A stretch of 64,000 nucleotides of DNA from Antribacter soli (lineage in GTDB: Bacteria; Actinomycetota; Actinomycetes; Actinomycetales; Cellulomonadaceae), in NCBI RefSeq assembly GCF_021568775.1, contig NZ_JAKGSG010000021.1, positions 1-64,000 on the forward strand, in the 5' to 3' direction. Positions 28,626 through 37,027 of this stretch are shown in pieces. The notes beneath the pieces were generated by a model. That model saw only the letters and a program-made list of their open reading frames with translations, searched no databases and had not been told where the DNA came from. Both the position numbers and the translations under genes were made by a program. Numbering within the stretch: the stretch's first letter is position 1; every line of letters begins with the position of its first letter.

Positions 28626-29165
28626 ATGTTCGCAACCCTGCACACGACCTCCGGCGACATCCGCATCGAGCTCCTCCCGAACCACGCTCCCAAGACGGTA
28701 GCGAACTTCGTCGGGCTCGCGACGGGCACCAAGGTCTGGACGGACCCGCGCACCGGCGAGGAGAAGAAGGACCCGTTCTACGACGGCCTGATCTTCCACC
28801 GGGTGATCGACGACTTCATGATCCAGGGCGGCTGCCCGCTCGGCACCGGGACGGGCGGTCCGGGCTACACGTTCAACGACGAGATCCACCCGGAGCTCGC
28901 GTTCGACCAGAAGTACCTCCTGGCGATGGCGAACTCGGGCAAGCGCCGGAACCCGGTGACGGGCGAGACCGAAGGCACCAACGGCTCGCAGTTCTTCATC
29001 ACGACCACCGAGACGCCGTGGCTGAACGGCAAGCACACGATCTTCGGCCGCGTGGCCGACGACGAGTCGCGCGCGGTCGTCGACGCGATCGGTTCGGCGC
29101 GCACCCGTCCGGGCGACCGCCCGGTCGAGGACATCGCCATCACGTCCGTGACGATCGAGGACTGA
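28626..29165 (+). CDS. ppiA: Peptidyl-prolyl cis-trans isomerase, cyclophilin type
   Basis: This cytoplasmic cyclophilin catalyses Xaa-Pro isomerisation during folding. The 179-residue product contains the family motifs FHRVIDDFMIQGG, NGSQFFITT and LNGKHTIFGRV. GGAGG lies eight bases before the ATG. A rhomboid gene follows in the same direction after 57 bases, as in many actinobacteria. Confidence 0.95.
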   Translation: MFATLHTTSGDIRIELLPNHAPKTVANFVGLATGTKVWTDPRTGEEKKDPFYDGLIFHRVIDDFMIQGGCPLGTGTGGPGYTFNDEIHPELAFDQKYLLAMANSGKRRNPVTGETEGTNGSQFFITTTETPWLNGKHTIFGRVADDESRAVVDAIGSARTRPGDRPVEDIAITSVTIED

Positions 29166-29222
29166 GCCATCGGCGAGCGAGCGGGCGGGCCCGAGGGCCC
29201 CTCGGAGCCCGCCGGCCCAGGC

Positions 29223-30086
29223 GTGGGACCCGGGTCAACGGCAGAGGTTCCCGTCTGCCCACGGCACCCGGATCGCGTGTCGTACGTGCGGTGCCAGCGC
29301 TGCGGCCGTCCGGCGTGCCCGGAGTGCCAGCGCCCGGCGGCCGTGGGCGTCCAGTGCGTCGACTGCGTGCGGGAGGCGGCGCGGCGGGCACCTCGCGTGC
29401 GGACGGCGCTCGGCGGCTCGCTGACCGACGGCCGCCCGGTCGTCACGCTCACGATCGTGGCGGTGTGCGTGGCGAGCTGGCTGCTGCAGCTCGCGACGGG
29501 CGGCGCCTGGACCTCGCTGTGGGACTTCTGGCCGGGCGGCGGTCTGCAGGAGCCGTGGCGGTTCCTCACCGCCGCGTTCCTGCACTCGACGAGCCCGCTG
29601 CACATCCTGTTCAACATGTACGCCCTGTGGATCACCGGCTCGTTCCTCGAGCCGCTGCTCGGGCGGGCGCGGTTCGCCACGCTGTGCGGGCTTGCGGCGG
29701 TCGGCGGCTCCGTGGGCGTGCTGCTGCTCTCCGGTGAACCCGTCCTCACCGCCCAGGGCTGGGTCTGGGGACCGTCCGTGGTGGGCGCCTCGGGCATGGT
29801 GTTCGGCCTGTTCGGCGCGATGCTCCCGGTGCTGAACCGGCTCGGCCGCTCTGGCGGGCAGGTGCTGGTGCTGCTCGGCGTAAACTTCGCGATCGGCTTC
29901 CTGGTGCCCGGGATCTCGTGGCAGGCCCACCTCGGCGGGCTCATCACGGGCGCCGCCGTGGCCGCTGCGTTCGCCTACGCGCCACGGTCGCTGCGACCGG
30001 TCACGGCGTGGCTGGTGCCGGTCGCGGGCGCGGTCCTGCTGGTGCTGGCTGCGGCCTGGAAGTACTCGAGCGTCGGGATGCTCTGA
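29223..30086 (+). CDS. Rhomboid-family intramembrane serine protease with N-terminal zinc-finger-like region
   Basis: This 287-residue membrane protein has six predicted helices. The catalytic Ser is in GASGMVFG and the catalytic His in WQAHLGG. HSTSPLHILFNMYALW is the usual helix-2 segment. The first 50 residues hold a Cys/His cluster (CPRHPDRVSYVRCQRCGRP, then CPEC and CVDC) that could bind zinc. GTG 29223 is the only start in frame after the cyclophilin stop. Substrates are unknown. Confidence 0.9.
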   Translation: MGPGSTAEVPVCPRHPDRVSYVRCQRCGRPACPECQRPAAVGVQCVDCVREAARRAPRVRTALGGSLTDGRPVVTLTIVAVCVASWLLQLATGGAWTSLWDFWPGGGLQEPWRFLTAAFLHSTSPLHILFNMYALWITGSFLEPLLGRARFATLCGLAAVGGSVGVLLLSGEPVLTAQGWVWGPSVVGASGMVFGLFGAMLPVLNRLGRSGGQVLVLLGVNFAIGFLVPGISWQAHLGGLITGAAVAAAFAYAPRSLRPVTAWLVPVAGAVLLVLAAAWKYSSVGML

Positions 30087-30144
30087 TCCGTCGGCTCAGT
30101 TCGTCCAAGCCGAGATCTGTCGCGTACCTCTCTTTTCCCCAGCT

Positions 30145-30195
30145 TTACCCACAGCTGTGGAAGACGGCGGTGGGCCGGTCACCCGGCCCGCCGCC
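30145..30195. terminator. Terminator between rhomboid gene and crgA
   Basis: An 11-bp stem with one G-U pair (30166-30176 with 30185-30195) separates the convergent genes. Just left of it lies TTACCCACA (30145-30153), which begins a CCACAG/CTGTGG palindrome. Confidence 0.6.
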
Positions 30196-30210
30196 TTCAG
30201 GCTCGGCGGC

Positions 30211-30465
30211 TCACTTCCAGCGCGTCGTGAGCCCGAAACCGGCGATCAGCAGGCCAAAACCGACGGCCAGGTTCCACCTGCCGATCCACGGCAGCGGGAG
30301 CTGGAGGTCGGCGCTGGTGAGGTAGAACGTCACGATCCAGGCGAGGCCCAGCACCATCAGACCGACCATCACGGGCGCGAGCCAGGGCGGACTGGGCCGG
30401 TCGGCTGCGGCCGTCCGCTCCGCACGCGGGACGACCTTCTTCTTGCGCGTCTTCGACTCGGGCAC
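30211..30465 (-). CDS. crgA: Cell division protein CrgA
   Basis: CrgA is a small two-helix membrane protein of the actinobacterial divisome that interacts with FtsZ, FtsQ and penicillin-binding proteins. The 84-residue product has a basic N-terminus (SKTRKKK), helix 1 (APVMVGLMVLGLAWIVTFYL), a loop with LPWIGRWN and helix 2. The GTG start has AGGAG eight bases upstream. Its place beside the pabA-pknB cluster is conserved. Confidence 0.93.
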   Translation of the reverse strand: MPESKTRKKKVVPRAERTAAADRPSPPWLAPVMVGLMVLGLAWIVTFYLTSADLQLPLPWIGRWNLAVGFGLLIAGFGLTTRWK

Positions 30466-30721
30466 GAGGCGGGCTCCTGTCCTGGGGGGACGGCCGCATG
30501 CGGCCGACGGTAGCTATCGTGGACTAGCGTAGTGGTCACCGGGACCTGACAGGGACGCGGCCGTGACCGGTGCGTGACGACAGGCGCCGGCAGGCCGATG
30601 ACAGGCCGGCGACACAAGGCCTGAAGGCCGATCAACGACAGACGCCGGCCAGCCGGCCGCCAGGCCGGGCGAGCATGACGGACGACAGATGCGTGGGCGA
30701 CGGGCGCGTGGAGGGGGCGGC

Positions 30722-31486
30722 ATGACGGAGACGGGCACGCTCGAGGCCGCCCCGGTGCGCCGGGGGCTGCGGTCGTCGATCACGGTCGGTGCGGTCCTCG
30801 CGGCGGCGGGGTTGATCTTCTCGATGAGCGCACAGCTCGCGGGCGGGGAGGATGCTCGACAGCCGCAGGACCTGGTGTCGCTCGCCGACGCCGAGACACG
30901 GCGCGTCGCCGAGCTGTCCGAGCAGGTCGAGGCGCTGACAGCACAGATCGGCGCGCTGGACGACCCGGTCGGGACCGTTATCCCTTCGCGCGACGCCCTG
31001 CTCGCCGCGCGCGAGGGCGTCGTGTCCGGCTCGGTGGCCGTGTCCGGCCCGGGCCTGACGGTGTCGCTCGACGACGCACCGCCGTCGTCGGTCTCGGTCG
31101 CGGGTGCCCAGGCGGACGACCTGGTGGTGCACCAGCAGGACCTGCAGGACGTGATCAACGCCTTGTGGGCCGGGGGCGCGGAGGCGATGACGCTCCAGGG
31201 CGAGCGCGTGACCGCGACGTCGGCCTTCCGGTGCTCGGGGAACATCCTCCTGCTGCACGGCAAGGTCTTCTCTCCCCCGTACGTCGTGACCGCGGTCGGC
31301 GACCCGGATCGGCTCAGTGCCGCGCTCGACCGCTCGCCTGGGGTGCAGACCTACCTCGACTACGTCGACTGGGTGAACCTCGGCTGGTCCGTCCATCGTC
31401 ACGAGCAGGTCGAGCTGCCCGCCTTCACGGGCGGCAGCGGTCTGCGCCACGCTCGCGTACCCGAGGGAACGGACGTCTTCTCGTGA
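30722..31486 (+). CDS. DUF881 family membrane-anchored protein
   Basis: This 254-residue protein has an N-terminal helix (RSSITVGAVLAAAGLIFSMSAQLA), a short coiled coil (ETRRVAELSEQVEALTAQIGAL) and the DUF881 domain with GPGLTVSLDDAP and DLQDVINALWAGGAEAMTLQGERV. The family is typically found near division genes in Gram-positives; its role is unknown. ATG 30722 was chosen over 30689. The stop overlaps the sortase GTG (GTGA), suggesting coupled translation. Confidence 0.88.
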   Translation: MTETGTLEAAPVRRGLRSSITVGAVLAAAGLIFSMSAQLAGGEDARQPQDLVSLADAETRRVAELSEQVEALTAQIGALDDPVGTVIPSRDALLAAREGVVSGSVAVSGPGLTVSLDDAPPSSVSVAGAQADDLVVHQQDLQDVINALWAGGAEAMTLQGERVTATSAFRCSGNILLLHGKVFSPPYVVTAVGDPDRLSAALDRSPGVQTYLDYVDWVNLGWSVHRHEQVELPAFTGGSGLRHARVPEGTDVFS

Positions 31487-32349
31487 CCCTGCGCCAGTCG
31501 TCACCCGCGCCGGGCGGGGCAAGCTCGGGCCGTGGCCCGGAACCCGTGTGGCCGGGTCCGCAGCATGCGGGTGCCCGACGTCGGTCGCCCACCGCGGGCG
31601 GCGTCGTCGCCGCGGTCGTCGGCGTCGTGGGCGAGCTGCTCGTCACGGCCGGCGTGCTGCTCGGCCTGTTCGTCGTCTGGCAGCTCTGGTGGACCGACGT
31701 GGAGGGTGACCGCCACCAGCAGGAGATCATCGCGGGTCTCGACTGGACGCCACCACCGGCGCCGGCCGAGTCGGCCGGGCCGAGCGTGGCGACCCGGCAC
31801 GAGGAAGCGCCTCCGGTCGACGCCCAGCCCGCCGAAGCGACCGTGTTCGCCCAGCTCTACGTGCCGCGCTGGGGCGCGGACTACGTGAAGCCGGTCGCCG
31901 AGGGCACCGACAAGCCGACGGTGCTCGACACGATCGGCATCGGCCACTACCCGGACACCGCGATGCCGGGCGACGTCGGCAACTTCGCGACGGCCGCCCA
32001 CCGCACGACCTACGGCAAGCCGTACAACCGGATCGCGGAGCTGCAGCCGGGCGATCCCGTCGTGGTGCGGACGGAGACCACCTGGTACGTGTACCGCGTG
32101 ACCGAGTCGAAGATCGTCGCGCCGACGCAGGTCGAGGTGGTGGCCCCGGTACCCGGCCTGCGCGCGGGCGACCCCCTGCCCGAGCTGACGGAGCGATACC
32201 TCACGATGACGTCCTGCCACCCGATGTACTCCGCGAGGGAGCGGTACATCGTCCACGGGACGCTGGACTACTGGGCGCCGGTGAGCGAGGGCACGCCGCA
32301 GGAGCTGCTCGACGCCGGAATCACGTTCGACGCGGCGGGGGTGGAGTGA
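31483..32349 (+). CDS. srtE: Class E sortase
   Basis: This membrane-bound cysteine transpeptidase cleaves LAxTG-type sorting signals and links proteins to the wall. The 288-residue product has an N-terminal membrane helix (about residues 40-65) and the sortase barrel, with His173 in AAHRTTYG, Cys245 in TMTSCHP, and Arg252/Arg254 in SARERY. The TMTSCHPMYSARERY stretch matches the class E TLTTC pattern. The GTG start is four bases inside the DUF881 stop region, and a 54-residue membrane protein follows with a TGATG overlap. Likely substrates include the LASTG and LAETG proteins at 15.6-17.8 kb. Confidence 0.93.
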   Translation: MTLRQSSPAPGGASSGRGPEPVWPGPQHAGARRRSPTAGGVVAAVVGVVGELLVTAGVLLGLFVVWQLWWTDVEGDRHQQEIIAGLDWTPPPAPAESAGPSVATRHEEAPPVDAQPAEATVFAQLYVPRWGADYVKPVAEGTDKPTVLDTIGIGHYPDTAMPGDVGNFATAAHRTTYGKPYNRIAELQPGDPVVVRTETTWYVYRVTESKIVAPTQVEVVAPVPGLRAGDPLPELTERYLTMTSCHPMYSARERYIVHGTLDYWAPVSEGTPQELLDAGITFDAAGVE

Positions 32350-32513
32350 TGTACGGGGCGATCTGGCGTCTGCTGCCGGGGCCGCTGTGGCTGCGGGTGG
32401 TCCTCGCGGTCGTGCTCGGGGGCGCGGTCGTGGCCGCGTGCTTCGAGTGGGTGTACCCGTGGCTCGCGGAGTACATGCCGTTCAACGACACGACCGTGGG
32501 CGCCGGAGGCTGA
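32349..32513 (+). CDS. Small membrane protein downstream of sortase
   Basis: This 54-residue protein has one membrane helix (RVVLAVVLGGAVVAACFEWVYPWL) followed by AEYMPFNDTTVG. Its ATG overlaps the sortase stop by one base. Short proteins of this pattern often follow class E sortase genes in actinobacteria. The function is unknown; an accessory role to the sortase is inference. Confidence 0.75.
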   Translation: MYGAIWRLLPGPLWLRVVLAVVLGGAVVAACFEWVYPWLAEYMPFNDTTVGAGG

Positions 32514-32555
32514 GCCGGGAACCGGTACTCGCCCGCGGCCCAGTACGATCGGGGG

Positions 32556-33209
32556 ATGACGCGCATCCTCGTGGTCGACAACTACGACTCGTTCGTCTAC
32601 ACGATCGTGGGCTACCTCGACCAGCTCGGGGCGAGCACCGTCGTCGTGCGCAACGACGCCGTGCCGGAGCCGGACGCCGACGGGGTCTTCCACGACGAGG
32701 ACGGGACGCCGTTCGACGGCGTGCTGGTGTCACCCGGGCCCGGTACGCCGCACGAGGCGGGCAGCAGCGAGGACGTCATCCGCGCGTGCGCCCGTTCGGC
32801 CACCCCGATGCTCGGTGTCTGCCTCGGGCACCAGGCCCTGGCGGAGGTCTACGGCGCCAAGGTGACGCACGCGCCGGAGCTCATGCACGGCAAGACGAGC
32901 CTCGTGGAGCACGACGGCGCCGGTGTGCTCGCCGGCCTGAAGAACCCGTTCACGGCGACCCGCTACCACTCGCTCGCCGCGACACCCGACAGCATCCCGG
33001 ACGAGCTCGTGGTCACGGCCACCACCGGGAGCGGCGTGATCATGGGCCTGCAGCACCGCGTCCTGCCGCTGCACGGCGTGCAGTTCCACCCTGAGTCCGT
33101 GCTGACCGAGGGCGGACACCGGCTCCTGGCCAACTGGCTGGAGACCTGCGGGCTCGAAGGTGCGGTGGAGCGGTCGGCCGGCATGGCTCCGCTCGTGCAC
33201 CAGGACTGA
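32556..33209 (+). CDS. pabA: Anthranilate/aminodeoxychorismate synthase glutamine amidotransferase component
   Basis: This subunit hydrolyses glutamine and passes ammonia to a chorismate-using synthase (folate or tryptophan pathway). The 217-residue product has NYDSFVYT, the oxyanion region SPGPGTP, the nucleophile Cys in GVCLGHQ, and His/Glu in FHPESVLT. TACGAT lies six bases before the ATG with no ribosome-binding site, fitting a leaderless transcript. No synthase partner lies nearby. This isolated pabA-like gene beside pknB is conserved in actinobacteria. Confidence 0.92.
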   Translation: MTRILVVDNYDSFVYTIVGYLDQLGASTVVVRNDAVPEPDADGVFHDEDGTPFDGVLVSPGPGTPHEAGSSEDVIRACARSATPMLGVCLGHQALAEVYGAKVTHAPELMHGKTSLVEHDGAGVLAGLKNPFTATRYHSLAATPDSIPDELVVTATTGSGVIMGLQHRVLPLHGVQFHPESVLTEGGHRLLANWLETCGLEGAVERSAGMAPLVHQD

Positions 33210-33216
33210 CGCTCCC

Positions 33217-33284
33217 GCGCAACCGGTCTGGTCGCGCAACCGGTCTGATCCCGCAACCGGCGTCTCCTGCAACCAACCTTGCCG
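33217..33284. repeat. Four degenerate 17-bp tandem units before the pabA/pknB terminator
   Basis: Units start at 33217, 33234, 33251 and 33268. The first two (GCGCAACCGGTCTGRTC) differ at one base and the last two diverge. The next copy of GCGCAAC forms the outer end of the adjacent terminator stem. Confidence 0.75.
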
Positions 33285-33337
33285 CGCAACGACGAAGGCT
33301 GCCTCCCCGACCGGGGAGGCAGCCTTCGTCGTTGCGC
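33284..33337. terminator. Bidirectional terminator between pabA and pknB
   Basis: A perfect 25-bp stem (33284-33308 with 33313-33337) around a four-base loop sits seven bases beyond the leftward pknB stop. Confidence 0.85.
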
Positions 33338-33343
33338 GTCGCG

Positions 33344-35413
33344 CTATGGCGTCGGGGTCGGCGTCGGGGTCGGGGTGCTGTTGCCCGATCCCTGCGGCCC
33401 GAGCGAGATCACGATCGTGACCTCCGTGCCGGTCTCGACCTGCGAGCCGGGCGTCGGGTTCGAGGAGATCACCTCGCCGCGGTCGACCACCTCCGAGTAC
33501 GCCGTCTCGATGCGGGAGTTGAGGTTCGCCCCGCCGAGGGCCTCCTCGGCCTCGGCCTGCGTCATGCCCACGAGGCCGGTCGGGACCTGCGTCAGGTCAG
33601 GGGCCGGCTCCTCGGCGATGCCGAGCGTGATGCGCGAGCCCTGGTCCACGTCGCCCGCGGGCGGGTTCTGCTCGACCACCGTACCGACCGGCTCCTCGCT
33701 CTCGACGGTGCGCGTGTCCACGTTGAGACCGAGGTCCTGGAGCGTGCGGACCGCGTCGTCCTGGGCGTCGCCGCGGACGTCGGGCACCGTCACCTTGCCC
33801 GTCGACACGTAGAGCGTGATCGTCGTGTCGGTGGAGACGGTCGCACCGGCGCCCGGGTCCGTCTTGATGACCAGGTCCTTCTTGATCGTGGGGTGGTTCT
33901 CGGCGGTGGGGACGGCGTTCACGGTGAAGCCGCGCGCCTCCAGCGCGGTCGTGGCCGCCTCCCGGGTCTGGCCCGACACGTCCGGGATCGTCGCCGCCCC
34001 GGGCTCGCCCGCGTAGTAGACGAGAACGTCGGAGCCCTCGTCGACCTCCTCGCCGGCGGGCGGGTCCGTCACGCCGGTGACGGTGTCCTGCTCGACGGTG
34101 GCCTCGGCATCGACCGTCAGCACGGGGACCAGCCCGGCCTCCGTGATCGCGGCCTCGGCCTCCGCCGTGGTCATGCCGGCCGTCAGGGTGGGCACGCGCA
34201 CCTGCTCGGTCCCGGGCTGCATCAGCAGGAAGATCACGATCGCCACGAGGGCCGCCGCGGCGATGCCCACGAGGGTCCACAGCAGGGTCTTCTTGGTGTC
34301 CGTCTCCTGGCGCTGCGGCGCCCGCCCGCCCGGTCCTCCGGGGCCCGGGAAGCCGCCGCCGGGCGTCGTCGGGCCCGCCGGGGCGCCCCACGGGGAGCCG
34401 GGCGCCGCAGTCCCGTTGCCCATCGGGGCCATGACCTGCGTGGCCCCGGCGCCGCCGTACGGCGGGTACTGGCCGGCGGCCGGGCCCATCATGACGGTGG
34501 TCGCGGCGCCGCCCATGCCCACGCCGCCGCCGATCATCGGCGCGGCGACCTGGCCGCCGCGCATCGCGGCGTCGAGGTCGGCGCGGAACTCCGCGGCGGT
34601 GGAGTAACGCTGGTCGCGGTCCTTGGTGAGGGCCTTGAGCGTGATGCGGTCCAGCACGTCCGGGACGTCGGTCGCGATCTCGGACGGGCGCTGCGGCGCC
34701 TGCCCCACGTGCTGGTACGCGACGGCGACAGGCGAGTCGCCCTGGAACGGCGGACGTCCGGTGAGCAGCTCGAACAGCACGCAGCCCGTCGAGTACAGGT
34801 CGGAACGGGTGTCCACCTGCTCGCCGCGCGCCTGCTCGGGGGAGAGGTACTGGGCGGTCCCGATGACGGCGTGCGTCTGCGTCATCGTGGACGCGGAGTC
34901 CGCCATGGCGCGCGCGATGCCGAAGTCCATCACCTTCACCGCACCGGTCGGCGTGATCATCACGTTCGCCGGCTTGATGTCACGGTGCACGATGCCCGCG
35001 TGGTGCGAGTACTCGAGCGCGGACAGGACACCCACCGTGATCTCGACGGCCTCCTCGATCGGCACCGCGGCGCCGTCGTGCAGGATGTCGCGGACGGTGT
35101 GGCCTTCCACGTACTCCATGACGATGAACGGGACGTGGACCTCACCGCCCTGGGAGTCGTGGTGCACGTCTTCGCCCGTGTCGTACACCGCGACGATGGA
35201 CGGGTGGTTGAGCGCCGCCGCGGCCTGCGCCTCGCGGCGGAAGCGCGCGAGGAAGGACGGGTCGCGGGCGAGGTCGGAGCGCAGCACCTTGATCGCGACC
35301 GTACGACCGAGTCGCGTGTCGTGCCCGATGTGCACCTCGGCCATGCCGCCGCGACCGATGAGCTCGCCGACCTCGTACCGGCCGGCGAGTACCCGGGGCG
35401 TGTTGTCCACCAC
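33344..35413 (-). CDS. pknB: Ser/Thr protein kinase PknB with PASTA domains
   Basis: This membrane kinase senses peptidoglycan fragments and controls growth and division. The 689-residue product has the kinase domain (GRGGMAEVHIG glycine loop, AIKVL, catalytic HRDIKPAN, DFG), a Gly/Pro-rich juxtamembrane linker, one membrane helix near residue 390, and four extracellular PASTA repeats. It ends in a Thr-Pro repeat tail. The GTG start directly follows the pknA stop, with AAGGA eight bases upstream. It is the last gene of the leftward cluster. Confidence 0.96.
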   Translation of the reverse strand: MVDNTPRVLAGRYEVGELIGRGGMAEVHIGHDTRLGRTVAIKVLRSDLARDPSFLARFRREAQAAAALNHPSIVAVYDTGEDVHHDSQGGEVHVPFIVMEYVEGHTVRDILHDGAAVPIEEAVEITVGVLSALEYSHHAGIVHRDIKPANVMITPTGAVKVMDFGIARAMADSASTMTQTHAVIGTAQYLSPEQARGEQVDTRSDLYSTGCVLFELLTGRPPFQGDSPVAVAYQHVGQAPQRPSEIATDVPDVLDRITLKALTKDRDQRYSTAAEFRADLDAAMRGGQVAAPMIGGGVGMGGAATTVMMGPAAGQYPPYGGAGATQVMAPMGNGTAAPGSPWGAPAGPTTPGGGFPGPGGPGGRAPQRQETDTKKTLLWTLVGIAAAALVAIVIFLLMQPGTEQVRVPTLTAGMTTAEAEAAITEAGLVPVLTVDAEATVEQDTVTGVTDPPAGEEVDEGSDVLVYYAGEPGAATIPDVSGQTREAATTALEARGFTVNAVPTAENHPTIKKDLVIKTDPGAGATVSTDTTITLYVSTGKVTVPDVRGDAQDDAVRTLQDLGLNVDTRTVESEEPVGTVVEQNPPAGDVDQGSRITLGIAEEPAPDLTQVPTGLVGMTQAEAEEALGGANLNSRIETAYSEVVDRGEVISSNPTPGSQVETGTEVTIVISLGPQGSGNSTPTPTPTPTP

Positions 35414-37027
35414 TCAGACGTCCTTCGGTGTCGTGGCCACGCGATGACCATCGCGCAACTCGTCAGGGAGCATCATCCCAGAGTCGGGGCGACTGGACGT
35501 CGCCTCGGCAACCATGGTTTCAGCGTTCTCGGTGTTCAGTTTCCACAGACCCTGCGTGTCGCGGTGCGGCGTGACGGCCGCGTCGTCGTCGCCACGGCTC
35601 GCGAGGAGGCTCGCGACCAGGACCACGAGCAGGAGTCCCACCAGCGCGACGAGCGGCCAGGAGAGCCGGCCGCCCAGCGACTCGCGCAGGCGGTCGAGCA
35701 TGCCCGACGCCGTCCGGGCGCCTCTCCCGGAGCCCTGCGGACCGCGGGACGTACCCGGACGGGCGGGCTGCACGCGCCGGATGTCCGACCGGGTCGTGGC
35801 CTGGACCTCGCGCCGTGACGGGTAGGAGCGGGACGGCGCGTCGGTCCCGAGCGCGCTCGGGATGTAGCCCGAGCCCGGCTGGTACCCCTGCGGGACCGGT
35901 GCACCCGGGTGCGCTCCGGCGTCGGGCAGCGGAGCCGGCGCGGCGGTGTGCTGGTGCACCGCCCGGCCGGACGGGGTGGCGTGCCGCGGCGGCAGGAGGT
36001 GGGGGTCGAAGGCGGCGCCGTTCCCGCTCGCGTGGCCGCCGCCGTATCCACCACCGTGGCCGGCCCCACGTCCGCCGCTCTGTCCGTCGCCACGTGCCGG
36101 CGCGACGGTCGGCGGGAACGACACGGCCTGCGGGTCGGCGGTCGCGCCGGCCGACTCGCGCCGCGACCGGCGCGAGGTGTACCGCGCCGTGCCGAACGGG
36201 TCGGCGGCGATCTCGGTGGCGAGAGAGTCCAGGAGCCGGGCCAGCTCGTCGGCCGACGCGTAGCGCCGCCCGGGGTCCTTCTCGAGCATGCGGACGATGA
36301 CCTCGGAGAGGCCGGGGTGCACAGACGTCGGCAGCGGCGGCACGGGCGAGTTCACGTGCGCGATCGCGATGTCCACCGGGGTCTTGCCCGTGAAGGGACG
36401 GCGGCCCGCCGTCGCCTCGTACGCGACGACGCCGAGGGCGTAGATGTCGGAGGCGGCGGTCGCCGGCTGGCCCACGGCCTGCTCCGGCGAGAGGTACTGG
36501 GCCGTGCCCATGACCATGCCCGTCGCGGTCATCGGCACCTGGTTCTTGGCGACCGACACGCCGAAGTCGGTGATCTTCACCGTGCCGGAGTGCTCCAGCA
36601 GGATGTTCCCGGGCTTCACGTCGCGGTGCACCACCTGCGCCCCGTGCGCGGCGTGCAGGCCTCGCGCCGTCTGCGACAGGATCGGCAGGAGCCGTGCGGG
36701 TGCGAGGACGGGCTCCCGCTCCAGGAGGTCGGCGAGCGGCTCACCGAGGACCAGCTCCATGACGAGGAAGCCGGCGCCGCGCTCCTCGCCGTAGTCGTAC
36801 ATCTGGGCGATGTTCCGGTGCACCAGCGTCGAGCTGTTGCGGGCCTCCGTGCGCAGGCGGCGCAGGAAGTCCTCGTTCCCCGTGTACTCCTCGCGGAGCA
36901 CCTTGACGGCCACGTCGCGGCGCAGCGTCTCGTCGAACGCGACCCAGACCTCGCCCATCCCGCCGACGGCGAGCCGCCGCACGAGGCGGTAGCGCTCGCC
37001 GAGCCGGGCCCCCTCCATCGGCCTCAT
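35414..37027 (-). CDS. pknA: Ser/Thr protein kinase PknA
   Basis: This partner kinase in the cell-shape cluster has 537 residues. The kinase domain spans about 10-275 (GGMGEVWVAFDE, VAVKVL, HRDVKPGNILL, DFGVS, the GTAQYLSPEQ activation segment). A long Gly/His/Pro-rich linker leads to one membrane helix near residue 470 (WPLVALVGLLLVVLVASLLA) and a short outer tail without PASTA repeats. The ATG overlaps the pbpA stop as ATGA; the second Met three codons on is an alternative. The open frame extends further upstream, but that part overlaps pbpA. Confidence 0.94.
   Translation of the reverse strand: MRPMEGARLGERYRLVRRLAVGGMGEVWVAFDETLRRDVAVKVLREEYTGNEDFLRRLRTEARNSSTLVHRNIAQMYDYGEERGAGFLVMELVLGEPLADLLEREPVLAPARLLPILSQTARGLHAAHGAQVVHRDVKPGNILLEHSGTVKITDFGVSVAKNQVPMTATGMVMGTAQYLSPEQAVGQPATAASDIYALGVVAYEATAGRRPFTGKTPVDIAIAHVNSPVPPLPTSVHPGLSEVIVRMLEKDPGRRYASADELARLLDSLATEIAADPFGTARYTSRRSRRESAGATADPQAVSFPPTVAPARGDGQSGGRGAGHGGGYGGGHASGNGAAFDPHLLPPRHATPSGRAVHQHTAAPAPLPDAGAHPGAPVPQGYQPGSGYIPSALGTDAPSRSYPSRREVQATTRSDIRRVQPARPGTSRGPQGSGRGARTASGMLDRLRESLGGRLSWPLVALVGLLLVVLVASLLASRGDDDAAVTPHRDTQGLWKLNTENAETMVAEATSSRPDSGMMLPDELRDGHRVATTPKDV

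Noticed and set aside
33332-35818. 828-codon plus-strand frame opposite pknB
   Set aside because: Antisense shadow in high-GC DNA. It has no recognisable motif and opposes a complete kinase with four PASTA domains.
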